Assembly (NCBI RefSeq): GCF_024347635.1
Contig: NZ_AP025510.1
Location: forward strand, 2,170,001-2,234,000
Origin: Vibrio tasmaniensis
GTDB lineage: Bacteria > Pseudomonadota > Gammaproteobacteria > Enterobacterales > Vibrionaceae
DNA: 64,000 nucleotides
Direction: 5' to 3'
Each line of letters begins with the position of its first letter. Positions within the stretch are counted from its first letter, which is position 1. Below, piece after piece: positions 25,325 through 34,319 of this stretch. The position numbers were made by a program, and so were the translations under genes. The notes beneath the pieces are model-generated. The model did no database searches, was not told the DNA's origin, and saw only the letters and a list, made by a program, of their open reading frames with translations.

Positions 25325-26095
25325 ATGGCTAAGTGGCGTTACTTAATCGCATCAATGTTAGTTGTCAGCTCAACCGTTAATGCTCAGGAAGCGAGCTCTG
25401 AAACAAGTACAAAAAAATGGCAACACAGTATTGAAATCTATGCTCAGGCTTTGAATATTCGAGGCAACAGCACGATCGGTAGAATCTCAACAGATGTAGA
25501 CGTTGATCCTGCATTCATCATGGATCATATCGACATGGGTGCCATGCTTCGCCTGGAAGGAATTTATGACAATCAATGGGGTTACTACCTTGATTACAGC
25601 TACATGAAATTAAGTGGGAAAACAGATTCTGTACTAGACATAAACAAAAACATTTTGAAAGGCAATGTCGATATAAGACAAGGCGTTTTAGAGGCTAAGG
25701 GCTTCAAACGCTATCAATATGATATCGGGATGATTGATTATATGGTGGGGATACGTTGGTGGGACAACGATATTGATACAAGGCTCTACGGTTCCAACGG
25801 AAATGTGGATTTACGTAAATCACTCAATGAAGATTGGATCGATTATCTTGTCGGAGTTCGATGGACCAAAGAACTCAACAAAAATTGGACAGTACACACC
25901 AGCCTAGACATGGGGCTTGGCAGTGACACCAACTTCACCGGCTCATTGTTAACTGGAGCTCGTTACCAGATTAACGACTGGTCAGATTTAAATCTCGCCT
26001 ACAAATCCACTTGGGTTGATTACGAAAATAAAGGCACTTTTGAATACGATACTGCCACACAAGGCTTCTTGGTGGGTTGGGCAGCTCATTTTTGA
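25325..26095 (+). CDS. Outer-membrane beta-barrel protein, function unknown
   Basis: A 256-residue exported protein. The ATG at 25325 sits behind GGGAT; an upstream in-frame start at 25292 adds 11 residues before a clear signal peptide (cleavage VNA-Q near residue 20). The mature part alternates hydrophobic and polar residues in strands (WGYYLDYSYMKLSG, IDYMVGIRWWDN, LDMGLGSDTNF, GARYQINDW) and ends in an aromatic residue, FLVGWAAHF, as barrels assembled by BAM do. Divergent from the DUF4345/sulfatase pair; a role in uptake of sulfated material is possible but unproved. Confidence 0.72.
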   Translation: MAKWRYLIASMLVVSSTVNAQEASSETSTKKWQHSIEIYAQALNIRGNSTIGRISTDVDVDPAFIMDHIDMGAMLRLEGIYDNQWGYYLDYSYMKLSGKTDSVLDINKNILKGNVDIRQGVLEAKGFKRYQYDIGMIDYMVGIRWWDNDIDTRLYGSNGNVDLRKSLNEDWIDYLVGVRWTKELNKNWTVHTSLDMGLGSDTNFTGSLLTGARYQINDWSDLNLAYKSTWVDYENKGTFEYDTATQGFLVGWAAHF

Positions 26096-26191
26096 TTAGA
26101 GAGTCAGGATATTAGAAATTTAGGTAAGCCGGATTCATGGCTTACCTTTCAAATGAAGTCTACCTTTCAAGAAAAGCTGCTGGTGACTTAC

Positions 26192-26611
26192 TTATTGATT
26201 CACAGGGTGTGGCACAACACATTCTTGCTTCATGATCTTAAGGCCAACATCAAGCGTTTCTGTCCACGCTTGCTCAACTTGCTCGTCATAATGCGGGTCG
26301 TACTTTTTAACCGTATTCAACAATGAATTGAACCAATCATTGAGTTCTTGTTCAGAGATATCCATCCCTAAATCTTTGTGTCGCTTCCCAAGCTTTTTCA
26401 CAGAATTTCGAACACTCGACAGACCAGCAGAGTTGTGGATGAGGATAATAGAAGCTTTGAGCATCTTGGTTTGTTGCTCTAATCCAATGCTTTCAAATCG
26501 TTCTGAAAACCTAGGATTATGCTCACAAAAATCAGCCAAGAAGGTTTCTAAAAATTCTTGGTCGATCCTGCAGCGCTCAAAGCTCTCATAAAACAGTTCG
26601 TTTGGTGACAT
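26192..26611 (-). CDS. Globin-family protein
   Basis: A 139-residue haem-binding protein of the single-domain globin family. I choose ATG 26611, which lies behind AAGGAT at eight bases; the longer frame to 26677 adds 22 residues with no ribosome site. Key features: FYESFERC...FLETFLADF (B/C helices with Phe), NPRFSERF, AGLSSVRNSVKKLGKRHKDLG with the proximal His78, and a C-terminal helix. It could sense or detoxify nitric oxide or oxygen; no reductase domain is attached. Monocistronic. Confidence 0.72.
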   Translation of the reverse strand: MSPNELFYESFERCRIDQEFLETFLADFCEHNPRFSERFESIGLEQQTKMLKASIILIHNSAGLSSVRNSVKKLGKRHKDLGMDISEQELNDWFNSLLNTVKKYDPHYDEQVEQAWTETLDVGLKIMKQECVVPHPVNQ

Positions 26612-26714
26612 CTGACAGATCCTTTGCAATATTTGTGAGTCTTCAGGAAAACTTACAAGTTCAGAGCCGTGATTCACAAGCTCTTAACAATCAATACGAT
26701 CTAATTATACGCCA

Positions 26715-27095
26715 CTATGGCATAAAGTGAGTTGCACAGATCTTGTTTCCATCAGGATCTCGCAAATAGGCCATGTAAAGACGACGTTCGTCAGAGCCTC
26801 TCGCACCTGGCCCGTTTTCAATGCTTGTGCCGCCATTTTCCACACCGACACGGTGCCACTCATCTACAGCTTCAGGAGAAGACGCAAGAAAACCCACCGT
26901 CATGCCGTTGCCGTGAGTCGCAGGCTGACCATCAATCGGCTTCGTTAAGCCCAACACACCCGTTTGGCTAACGTAAACACAGCGCCCTTTGGGATCAACA
27001 GAGCCTTCGCTATAACCAAGCACCTTCATGATTGGGTCATAAAAAGCCTTCGCGCGTTCAATATCTTCGGTACCGAGAAAAACATGGCTGAACAT
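26715..27095 (-). CDS. VOC-superfamily glyoxalase-like protein
   Basis: A 126-residue single-domain VOC protein. His4 of FSHVFLGTEDIERAKAFYD, His in ATHGNGMTVGF, and the AYLRDPDGNKICATH end match family motifs. This type is often annotated as a glyoxalase/bleomycin-resistance protein, but enzymatic activity is unknown. Not coupled to the adjacent genes. Confidence 0.82.
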   Translation of the reverse strand: MFSHVFLGTEDIERAKAFYDPIMKVLGYSEGSVDPKGRCVYVSQTGVLGLTKPIDGQPATHGNGMTVGFLASSPEAVDEWHRVGVENGGTSIENGPGARGSDERRLYMAYLRDPDGNKICATHFMP

Positions 27096-27171
27096 AACTA
27101 ACCTCTTCTTTTATTGAAAGAACCATCTAAACTAGACCTATAATTCGTGTTTGTCTAGGCACGCCATTCGG

Positions 27172-28056
27172 TCACAACTGTTGCTTAACCCATTGAGCAA
27201 ACACTTGAAACTTAGTACGTTGATCCATCCCTTTAGGGCATACTAAGTCATACCCTTTGCCAGATTCCATACTCATAAATGGAGTAATTAACAAACCTTG
27301 GTCAATCTGCGACTTCATAAATTCTAGACGTCCGAGTGCCACTCCCATAGAGAGCATTGCAGCATCCATAGCCAAGCGGTTATCGCTGTAATAATCACAT
27401 TGCAAAGTACAATCCACATCGCTTTGGGCTTCATGTAACCAACGTTGCCATGCCGTAACATCCCCACTGTGGATGAACTGAATACGGTCCAAATACTGTA
27501 TTCCCTTTTCTAGGCTGAATTTTTCAGCATATTCAGGGCTACACACAGGCGTTCGAATACCTGTAAACAATCGCTCACTGTGATGATTTGGATAGTGGCC
27601 TTCACTGTAAAATATTGCCACATCATACGGTTCAAATTGAAAATCAGATTGGTTCTGTTTGGTTTGCAGTTTGATGCTTAAATTGGGGTACAGTTTTCTA
27701 AACTCAGGTAAACGAGGCATCAACCAAGAGGACGCAAAATAAGGCGAGGTTGCAATGTACAACTCCCCGCTCAACTCTCCGGTTTGAATGTCCACTAGCT
27801 CAGAAAAAATAGATTCGAAAGAAACATTCAACATAGCCAAAACGCGTTGACCTTCAGGTGTGAGTTCAAGCTTCCTCGTCTTGCGAACAAACAAGTTGAA
27901 CTTCAATTGTTGTTCTAGTTTCTTGATACGATGACTGACTCCACCTTGAGTCAGAAATAGCTCTTCGGCAGCAAGAGTAAAACTCAAATGTTTGGCCGAA
28001 ACACTGAATGTGTGCAACAACGACAGCGTTTGTTGGCGATTCTCAAACAAGCCCAT
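27172..28056 (-). CDS. LysR-family transcriptional regulator
   Basis: A 294-residue LysR regulator of the GcvA-like branch. Helix-turn-helix at ~10-65 (FSVSAKHLSFTLAAEELFLTQGGVSHRIKKLEQQL) with the conserved SHRIKKLE recognition helix, then the periplasmic-binding-fold effector domain (GELYIATSPYFASSWLMPRLPEF). It is divergent from the chbF-like gene with 90 bases between them and probably controls chbF-chbG. The 5' gap contains no clear T-N11-A motif that I could verify. Confidence 0.88.
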   Translation of the reverse strand: MGLFENRQQTLSLLHTFSVSAKHLSFTLAAEELFLTQGGVSHRIKKLEQQLKFNLFVRKTRKLELTPEGQRVLAMLNVSFESIFSELVDIQTGELSGELYIATSPYFASSWLMPRLPEFRKLYPNLSIKLQTKQNQSDFQFEPYDVAIFYSEGHYPNHHSERLFTGIRTPVCSPEYAEKFSLEKGIQYLDRIQFIHSGDVTAWQRWLHEAQSDVDCTLQCDYYSDNRLAMDAAMLSMGVALGRLEFMKSQIDQGLLITPFMSMESGKGYDLVCPKGMDQRTKFQVFAQWVKQQL

Positions 28057-28146
28057 AGATTAACCTCACTAATGCATAAACCATCGATACTGGTTTGTCG
28101 GCGTACTTATTCATCATATAGATTAAACCATGTAATCTAAATAATA

Positions 28147-29493
28147 ATGGTGAGTAAAATGATGCAAAAACTAAAAGTTACGGTGATTGGTGGTGGCTCA
28201 AGTTACACCCCTGAGCTGATCGAAGGCTTACTTAAACGCTATCACGAATTACCTATTTCTGATATTTGGCTGGTCGATATCGAAGAAGGTATGGAAAAAG
28301 CGCAAGTGATTGCAGATTTAACCCAGCGAATGATTAAGAAAGCCAACTGTGATATCACAGTACACCTTACGACAGACCGAAAAGCAGCGCTCGTTGACGC
28401 AAACTTTGTCTGTTCTCAATTTCGAGCCGGTCGGTTAGAAGCAAGATTACGAGATGAAAGAATTGCACTAAAATATCGCATGATTGGCCAAGAGACGAAT
28501 GGCTTGGGCGGCTTCTCTAATGCTTGTCGAACCATACCCATAGCTTTAGAAATCGCAAAAGAGATGGAAGTACTCTGCCCAGAAGCTTGGTTACTCAACT
28601 TCACCAACCCATCAGGCATGGTAACTGAAGCCTTGATTAAACACTCGACCATCAAAACCGTTGGTTTGTGTAATGTGCCTGTGAATATGGAGCGCGGTGC
28701 TGCCAAAATGCTAGGTGCAGAACGCAAAGATATGACGATGCAAATAGCCGGCTTAAATCACTTGGTGTGGGCTCGTAAAGTGCTCCATGAGGGCCAAGAC
28801 AAACTGGGTGAACTGATTGAGGAACTTATTGTTGGCAACGACCAAATGATGCCGAAGAACATCCCTCCCTTTGAATGGGACGGCGAGCTTATTCGTTCTT
28901 TAAACCTAGTTCCTTGTGCTTACTTACGCTACTACTATCAATCAAGAGACATCTTAGACAAAGAGTTTGCAGCTTCAGAAAGCAGTACCAATCGCGCGGA
29001 TTTGGTCGCGAAAGTTGAGCAACAGTTGCTAAAGATCTACAAAGACCCGACGCTCGATACTAAACCTCAATTATTAGAAGAGCGAGGGGGCGCATACTAC
29101 TCTGAAGCGGCCTGTGAGCTCATGAGCAGTATTCACAATAACAAACGTTCTATCATGCACGTCAACACCCGCAACAATGGTGCGATTCAAGGTCTACCCG
29201 ATGACTGTGCGGTAGAAGTGAGTTCGGTGATCACCAGTAGCGCAATCCTGCCACTGAACGTAGAACCTTTTGATAGCGATACATTGCGCTTGATTCAACA
29301 AATGAAAGAGTTTGAAACGCTAACGGTTAAAGCGGCGATGACAGGTGATATTGCGTTAGCTAAACGCGCTTTGATTCTGAATCCTATTGTCGATAGCGGT
29401 TCTCATATCGAGGAAGCATTACAAGAAACGATACGAGAGAACCTAGACTTCATGCCTGCGTTTGCTCATCGACTAACTCAGGATAAGCAATAA
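28147..29493 (+). CDS. chbF: Family 4 glycosidase, 6-phospho-beta-glucosidase (ChbF/CelF-like)
   Basis: A 448-residue GH4 enzyme that needs NAD+ and Mn2+. The NAD site is GGGSSYTPELIEG near residue 16; FTNPSGMVTEA, LCNVPVNMERG (metal-binding Cys) and LNHLVWAR (metal-binding His) follow. GH4 enzymes hydrolyse phosphorylated disaccharides after PTS uptake by a redox elimination mechanism. The ChbG gene 76 bases downstream indicates chitobiose-6-phosphate rather than cellobiose. No PTS permease genes are in the window. An in-frame ATG 12 bases later is an alternative start. Confidence 0.85.
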   Translation: MVSKMMQKLKVTVIGGGSSYTPELIEGLLKRYHELPISDIWLVDIEEGMEKAQVIADLTQRMIKKANCDITVHLTTDRKAALVDANFVCSQFRAGRLEARLRDERIALKYRMIGQETNGLGGFSNACRTIPIALEIAKEMEVLCPEAWLLNFTNPSGMVTEALIKHSTIKTVGLCNVPVNMERGAAKMLGAERKDMTMQIAGLNHLVWARKVLHEGQDKLGELIEELIVGNDQMMPKNIPPFEWDGELIRSLNLVPCAYLRYYYQSRDILDKEFAASESSTNRADLVAKVEQQLLKIYKDPTLDTKPQLLEERGGAYYSEAACELMSSIHNNKRSIMHVNTRNNGAIQGLPDDCAVEVSSVITSSAILPLNVEPFDSDTLRLIQQMKEFETLTVKAAMTGDIALAKRALILNPIVDSGSHIEEALQETIRENLDFMPAFAHRLTQDKQ

Positions 29494-29569
29494 CCTAGTC
29501 GTGTTAGCTCACTCGAAAATGGGCTAACACAAATAACCTACATTCGATCCTATTCATAAGAGGCCAACG

Positions 29570-30334
29570 ATGAAACTGATATTAAACGCCGACGATTTCG
29601 GCCTCACTGAAAGCGTGAACGATGGCATCGTCGATTGCTTCAAAGCAGGCATGGTGAAATCGACCACCATAATGATGAACCAACCGGGAACACAACACGC
29701 TATTGAACTTTACCATCAAGGCTTGGTGCCGGAAGTAGGCTTGCACTTCACGGTCACCGCTGGGAAACCACTGACGTCACCAGAGCTGGTTCCGAGCTTA
29801 GTAGACGAACACGGCAACTTCTTTAGCAACGTGACCCTGTTCGATAAATCAGATGTGAATGAAGATGAAGTAATACTCGAACTCAACGCACAATACCAAG
29901 CTGCTATCGATGCGGATTTAAAGATTAATCATATCGACAGCCATCATTTTGGGGGCGTATTTAAACCTCTAAAAGCAGCGTTTACTCGTACAGTGAATCG
30001 CATTGGTCTGCCAGTAAGACGAATCGATAACATCTTAAGTGGCCAAGATTCATTGCAAGTATCGACACCTGATGCTTTCGACATGCGTTTCTTTGACGAA
30101 GGCGTATCACTGAATGGCCTGCAAGATTTATTGCTGAGCTACCAAAGTAAGATGCCTGACGGTGTGCTTGAGTTGATGTGCCACCCTTCATTAGTGGCTT
30201 GTGAACAGCTCAAGTCTCTATCGAGCTACAGTGATAAACGTGTTGAGGAGTATAAGCTTCTCACCAGCCCGGAACTCAAGCAGTGGCTAAACGACAGTCA
30301 AATAGAGTGTATTGGATTCGTCGAACTCAGATAG
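29570..30334 (+). CDS. chbG: Chitooligosaccharide deacetylase ChbG (YdjC family)
   Basis: A 254-residue carbohydrate deacetylase. N-terminal LILNADDFGLTESVNDGI with the metal-binding Asp pair, DSHHFGG with His ligands and the LELMCHPS segment are family signatures. ChbG removes one N-acetyl group from phosphorylated chitobiose/chitotriose, making them substrates for ChbF and, in E. coli, inducers. Located directly after chbF with its own ribosome site (AAGAGG); the pair forms a small chitin-disaccharide unit. Confidence 0.9.
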   Translation: MKLILNADDFGLTESVNDGIVDCFKAGMVKSTTIMMNQPGTQHAIELYHQGLVPEVGLHFTVTAGKPLTSPELVPSLVDEHGNFFSNVTLFDKSDVNEDEVILELNAQYQAAIDADLKINHIDSHHFGGVFKPLKAAFTRTVNRIGLPVRRIDNILSGQDSLQVSTPDAFDMRFFDEGVSLNGLQDLLLSYQSKMPDGVLELMCHPSLVACEQLKSLSSYSDKRVEEYKLLTSPELKQWLNDSQIECIGFVELR

Positions 30335-30351
30335 GGAGCCTTAAGTCAGAG

Positions 30352-30792
30352 CTACTCAACGATGCGTTGAGCGCCCTGCCCTTGGTCGTGCAGGATATCT
30401 TCAGGGTTCAATAAATGGCACTTCTGCATACTTAAACAGCCGCAGCCGATACAGCCGGTTAGGTTTTCTTGTAGCGAGCGGATTTGTGCCATTTTGCTGT
30501 CGAGTTGCCCCTGCCACTTCTTCGCGACTCGCTCCCAATCGCGCTTAGTCGCAGTCTGGTTCATTGGCAAAGTAGACAACTCTTCGGTGATCTCTTCAAG
30601 CGTGAAACCAATCGACTGCGCGACTTGAATCAGGGCAATTCGTCGCAACATCGCTGATTGATAACGACGTTGATTGCCATTAGTACGAATCGAAGCAATC
30701 AGCCCTTTGGTTTCATAAAAGCGCAGCGCTGAAGGTGCCACGCCACTGCGCTCTGCCAATTGGCCTATGGTGAGATATACGATGTTTCTCAT
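30352..30792 (-). CDS. soxR: Redox-sensing transcriptional activator SoxR
   Basis: A 146-residue MerR-family activator. The winged helix is at ~5-75 (LTIGQLAERSGVAPSALRFYETKGLI) and a dimerising coiled coil at ~85-112. The [2Fe-2S] cluster ligands are Cys114, 117, 119 and 125, exactly the CxxCxCx5C spacing of E. coli SoxR. It senses redox-active compounds by cluster oxidation. ATG 30792 follows AAGGTAG; ATG 30816 adds eight residues. The target is not adjacent; the chbG gene converges 18 bases away. Confidence 0.92.
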   Translation of the reverse strand: MRNIVYLTIGQLAERSGVAPSALRFYETKGLIASIRTNGNQRRYQSAMLRRIALIQVAQSIGFTLEEITEELSTLPMNQTATKRDWERVAKKWQGQLDSKMAQIRSLQENLTGCIGCGCLSMQKCHLLNPEDILHDQGQGAQRIVE

Positions 30793-30993
30793 TTCTACCT
30801 TATCCTTGGTAATCACAAATAGATTAAGTTCACTTTAACTTCATAATAACCACCACTTTTCTCGTTCACCAATAAAGAGAGTAAAACTTTGAATGCGAGC
30901 ATCAACTATTTAAGCAGTAATATTTTGAACAGTAGCGTTCTGATTTTGAATGATAGCCTTCTAATTTTAATAAAGTGATTGGCGAAAATGTAA

Positions 30994-31551
30994 TTAGTCA
31001 AACAATTCAATAACTAACTTATTGTCTTTAATCACAAGGTTAGGTTCCGAAGACTTAATCAACGACTCTTGCACTTTATTACTATCGAGCTTGTAAACCG
31101 GAGATTGAGACAGGGCAAAACCGATCATCGAGACGGCAGGTTTGAGTAGTTTCTCTATTTCAGGGGAAAGCTGGTTCCCCTTTTCATCAAAGCGTTCTAG
31201 GCGCAGTGACTTCAAATAAATCTCACCACTCTCTTTGTCGTATTCAGGAACAGCGCTAAATTCAATATCTAGATCTAACCCCATGTTCGGCATATTAAAC
31301 ACCTGAACTTTTGCATTGGTATTCGCCAGAACAGAAACACGCTCGGTATCTGCTCTGCCAATTTGAACCGCTAAGTCATCGACAGCGACTTGCGCATACA
31401 TAACGTTTTGCACACCGACTTCCTGCTCTAACATCACCGAATCTTGGAGGTAGTTTGTCATTTCTTGCTCAGTCACGCTGTAGCTAACACAGCCACCTAA
31501 CATCAGTGCAGACGCTGCCAAAATGAACTTTTTTGCTACGTTAATTATCAT
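30994..31551 (-). CDS. YceB-like DUF1439 lipoprotein
   Basis: A 185-residue lipoprotein. ATG 31551 opens a leader with lipobox LGGC (Cys ~17); the longer frame to 31680 has no leader logic. The body matches the DUF1439 family: VTEQEMTNYLQ, a central VQIGR...NTNAKVQVF strand region, and the SPVYKLD...VKDNKLVIEL end. The fold is TULIP-like, suggesting lipid contact in the cell envelope; function unproved. Confidence 0.78.
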   Translation of the reverse strand: MIINVAKKFILAASALMLGGCVSYSVTEQEMTNYLQDSVMLEQEVGVQNVMYAQVAVDDLAVQIGRADTERVSVLANTNAKVQVFNMPNMGLDLDIEFSAVPEYDKESGEIYLKSLRLERFDEKGNQLSPEIEKLLKPAVSMIGFALSQSPVYKLDSNKVQESLIKSSEPNLVIKDNKLVIELFD

Positions 31552-31711
31552 CAATATCAGCTCTTTATCGTTAGTGAGTACTGTGAAATTTACCTTGTGA
31601 TAGTACTGTAAAATAACCGTCACAATTACAGTGTCGGATAACTGAGTAAAATGATCCACCTCGTTGGTAATGGCGTACAATCTAGAACTGGCAGAAATGG
31701 GAAGGGAAGCA

Positions 31712-32098
31712 ATGACTGCACTAACGATTTTTTATGATGGGACTTGCCCACTTTGTGCAAAAGAGATGGCAGCACTGGCTAAGTCTGATACCAAAAATCA
31801 AATTCAAACCATCGATATCTGCAGTGAAGCATTTTCAGACTACCCGCAGATAGATGCAGACGCAGCCAATACGATTTTGCATGCACTCGATGAAAATGGA
31901 AAATTACTGCTGGGTTTGGACGTGACTTACCAAGCGTGGAAGCTGGTAGGCAAAGGTTGGTTATATGCCCCATTGCGCTGGGCGATATTTAAGCCTTTGG
32001 CAGATTGGTGTTATCTGCGGTTTGCCAAGAACCGATATAAAGTCTCGTTCTGGTTAACCGGAAAGTCACGCTGCAACGAAAACAGCTGCACTAAATAG
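31712..32098 (+). CDS. DCC-family thiol-disulfide oxidoreductase-like protein (DUF393)
   Basis: A 128-residue protein with the family hallmark YDGTCPLC (Cys12 and Cys15) near the N-terminus and a ...LAxWxYxxFAKNRY... C-terminal half. ATG 31712 lies behind GGGAAGG; longer starts are poor. DCC proteins have a thioredoxin-like fold and are predicted oxidoreductases; the substrate is unknown. The neighbouring tiny membrane peptide converges on it. Confidence 0.82.
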   Translation: MTALTIFYDGTCPLCAKEMAALAKSDTKNQIQTIDICSEAFSDYPQIDADAANTILHALDENGKLLLGLDVTYQAWKLVGKGWLYAPLRWAIFKPLADWCYLRFAKNRYKVSFWLTGKSRCNENSCTK

Positions 32099-32132
32099 CG
32101 GCTCGAGATAATTTTCTCTTATGGCCGTTCGG

Positions 32133-32228
32133 TTAAGACATGCCACTGGCGACTTTGTAATAAACAATGCCAAACAGGGCTGCAAATACCAATACAGTGA
32201 CGGCCACTTTCAACCAAATAAACTTCAT
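32133..32228 (-). CDS. 31-residue single-helix membrane peptide
   Basis: A short frame with ATG at 32228 behind AAGGACAAAGC, an excellent ribosome site. It encodes MKFIWLKVAVTVLVFAALFG followed by IVYYKVASGMS: positive N-terminus, one membrane helix of ~18 residues and a short polar tail. The stop is at 32133-32135. No known family comes to mind. Size and layout resemble regulatory membrane peptides. It converges on the DCC gene and is divergent from the ABC1 kinase gene. Confidence 0.6.
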   Translation of the reverse strand: MKFIWLKVAVTVLVFAALFGIVYYKVASGMS

Positions 32229-32353
32229 GCTTTGTCCTTACTAATTTTGTTTACTGTTCCACGAGACAATTTATTACAAAAAAACAAATTATCACAACAA
32301 AACATTAGGTTGTGTAATGATTGATAGAACTTTGTAGTCAAGAGAGAACCTTT

Positions 32354-33676
32354 ATGTCGACAAAAGAGAGAAACCTTCCTACACATCGAATTTCGAGATT
32401 CAGCAAGTTTGCCTCGCTCGCGACAAGGGTCGCGGGTAATGTGATAACGGAAGGCACTAAGCAGATTGCACAAGGCAACAGACCCAAAGCAAAAGATTTA
32501 CTACTAACGCCACAGAACATTGCTCGCCTGACTGACCAACTCGCCCACCTGCGCGGTGCTGCGATGAAACTTGGCCAAATGCTATCAATGGACGCTGGCG
32601 ATGTCCTCGAACCTGAACTAGCCGACATTCTTTCTCGCCTGCGCTCAGACGCCGACCCACTACCAACAAAGCAGCTTAACCAAGTGCTAGAGAGCTCGCT
32701 CGGCATAAACTGGAAAGCCGAATTCCTTTCCTTCAACTTTAAACCGATCGCCAGTGCGTCCATCGGACAAGTTCACCAAGCATACAGTGATGCGGGAGAC
32801 AAACTTGCCATCAAAGTCCAATATCCAGGTATTAAAAAAAGCATCGACAGTGATGTGGACAACGTAGGCACATTGCTTAACATCGTCGGTTTGATACCCA
32901 AGTCGGTCGATTATAAAGGCTTGTTAGAAGAAGCTAAAAAACAGCTCCATGATGAAGCGAATTATACTCGCGAGGCTGACTACGCGACGCGTTACTATCA
33001 TGCGCTTAAAGAACACACTCACTTCGTTGTACCTAAAATTCACCCTCAAATGTCTTCAGAATCAGTGCTCGCTATGGACTTCATTGAAGGTGTTTCAATC
33101 GAGAAAATAGAAGGTTACGACCAAAATACTCGTGATTTCGTGATGCGCAGCTTGCTCGAGCTCATGTTTAGGGAATTGTTCGATTTTAAAATGGTGCAAA
33201 CCGACCCCAACTTCGCCAACTACCTTTACGTTGAAAACACGCGCCAGATTGGGCTGTTGGATTTTGGTGCAACCCGCGAATACAGCGACCGCTTCAGCGA
33301 GGGTTATCGCTTAGCCTTTTCTTCAGTGATTAATAACAATGAGCAAGGGCTCAACAAAGCATTAGAGCAGATTGGTTTTTTTAGCGAGACGATCCTCCCC
33401 GATCAGCGCCAAGCCATTCTTAACTTGGTGAGTATGGCGTGTGAACCTATGATGGTTGACGAAGAGTACGATTTTAAAGCCAGCGGACTCGCTCAAAGGT
33501 TACGCGAAGCCGGAACCATACTCAGCATGGAACAAGAGTATTGGCACACGCCACCAGCTGATGCCCTGTTCCTCCATCGTAAAATCGGTGGCATGTACCT
33601 GTTAGCTGCTCGCCTTGGTGCCAAGGTGAATATAAGTCGTTTGGTCGCTCAATATATCATTAGCGATGACACTTGA
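32354..33676 (+). CDS. ABC1/UbiB-family atypical kinase
   Basis: A 440-residue ABC1 (ADCK/UbiB-like) protein. The family KxGQ motif is AAMKLGQMLSMD (~65-76), the Ala-rich nucleotide loop ASIGQVH, Lys in LAIKVQYPG, the catalytic loop QTDPNFANYLY and the metal-binding LLDFGATRE. ABC1 proteins support ubiquinone biosynthesis. Unlike UbiB, no C-terminal membrane helices are evident, so this is a soluble paralogue rather than ubiB itself. ATG 32354 follows GAGAGAACC. Confidence 0.85.
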   Translation: MSTKERNLPTHRISRFSKFASLATRVAGNVITEGTKQIAQGNRPKAKDLLLTPQNIARLTDQLAHLRGAAMKLGQMLSMDAGDVLEPELADILSRLRSDADPLPTKQLNQVLESSLGINWKAEFLSFNFKPIASASIGQVHQAYSDAGDKLAIKVQYPGIKKSIDSDVDNVGTLLNIVGLIPKSVDYKGLLEEAKKQLHDEANYTREADYATRYYHALKEHTHFVVPKIHPQMSSESVLAMDFIEGVSIEKIEGYDQNTRDFVMRSLLELMFRELFDFKMVQTDPNFANYLYVENTRQIGLLDFGATREYSDRFSEGYRLAFSSVINNNEQGLNKALEQIGFFSETILPDQRQAILNLVSMACEPMMVDEEYDFKASGLAQRLREAGTILSMEQEYWHTPPADALFLHRKIGGMYLLAARLGAKVNISRLVAQYIISDDT

Positions 33677-33773
33677 TTAGTTCATAAATAGTAACGATTA
33701 GTGATTAGCAGAGTGATCATTTTGTGCTGCGCAAGAGTACTAACAGTTACGCCAATTAAAATGAGCCAAACCT

Positions 33774-34319
33774 ATGAAACCTTCACTGCTTTGCTCCACC
33801 GCCCTGATTACAAACCTAACGAGCTCTATCGCTTTTGCAGCCAGTTGCCCTGAGATACTCAACGGCAAACAACGTTTGTTGAATTCGAACGAAGAGATAG
33901 AACTGTGTGAAGAGTTTCAAGGTAAAACCCTTTTGGTCGTGAACACAGCCAGCCAATGTGGCTTCACACCACAATTTAAACAGCTAGAGCAATTGCATCA
34001 GACCTATAAAGACCAAGGATTCACGGTTGTCGGCTTTCCAAGCAACGATTTTCGCCAAGACAAAGGGAGCGAAGAGAAATCGGCTAAAGTCTGTTATCTC
34101 GACTACGGTGTTACCTTCCCTATGATGGCGCGAGCTTCGCTGTCTGGCAGTAGCGCTAACCCTTTGTTTGCAGAGATACAACAGCAAGCTGGCGTGACAC
34201 CCAAGTGGAACTTCTACAAATTCCTGATCAGCAAAGAAGGTAAAGTGGTGGCAACCTTCCCTAGCTCGACATCACCGGTGAGTGCGACACTCAAAAATGC
34301 AATTGAGCAGCAGCTATGA
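33774..34319 (+). CDS. Exported glutathione peroxidase-family protein
   Basis: A 181-residue thiol peroxidase with a signal peptide (cleavage near FAA-S, residue 23). The peroxidatic Cys62 is in VNTASQCGFTPQF; the PKWNFYKFL tryptophan motif follows. The usual FPCNQFG is FPSNDFRQ, so the resolving Cys of thioredoxin-dependent types is missing at that site, though Cys near residue 107 (AKVCYL) could serve. It would reduce hydroperoxides in the periplasm. It overlaps the next gene by ATGA. Confidence 0.85.
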   Translation: MKPSLLCSTALITNLTSSIAFAASCPEILNGKQRLLNSNEEIELCEEFQGKTLLVVNTASQCGFTPQFKQLEQLHQTYKDQGFTVVGFPSNDFRQDKGSEEKSAKVCYLDYGVTFPMMARASLSGSSANPLFAEIQQQAGVTPKWNFYKFLISKEGKVVATFPSSTSPVSATLKNAIEQQL

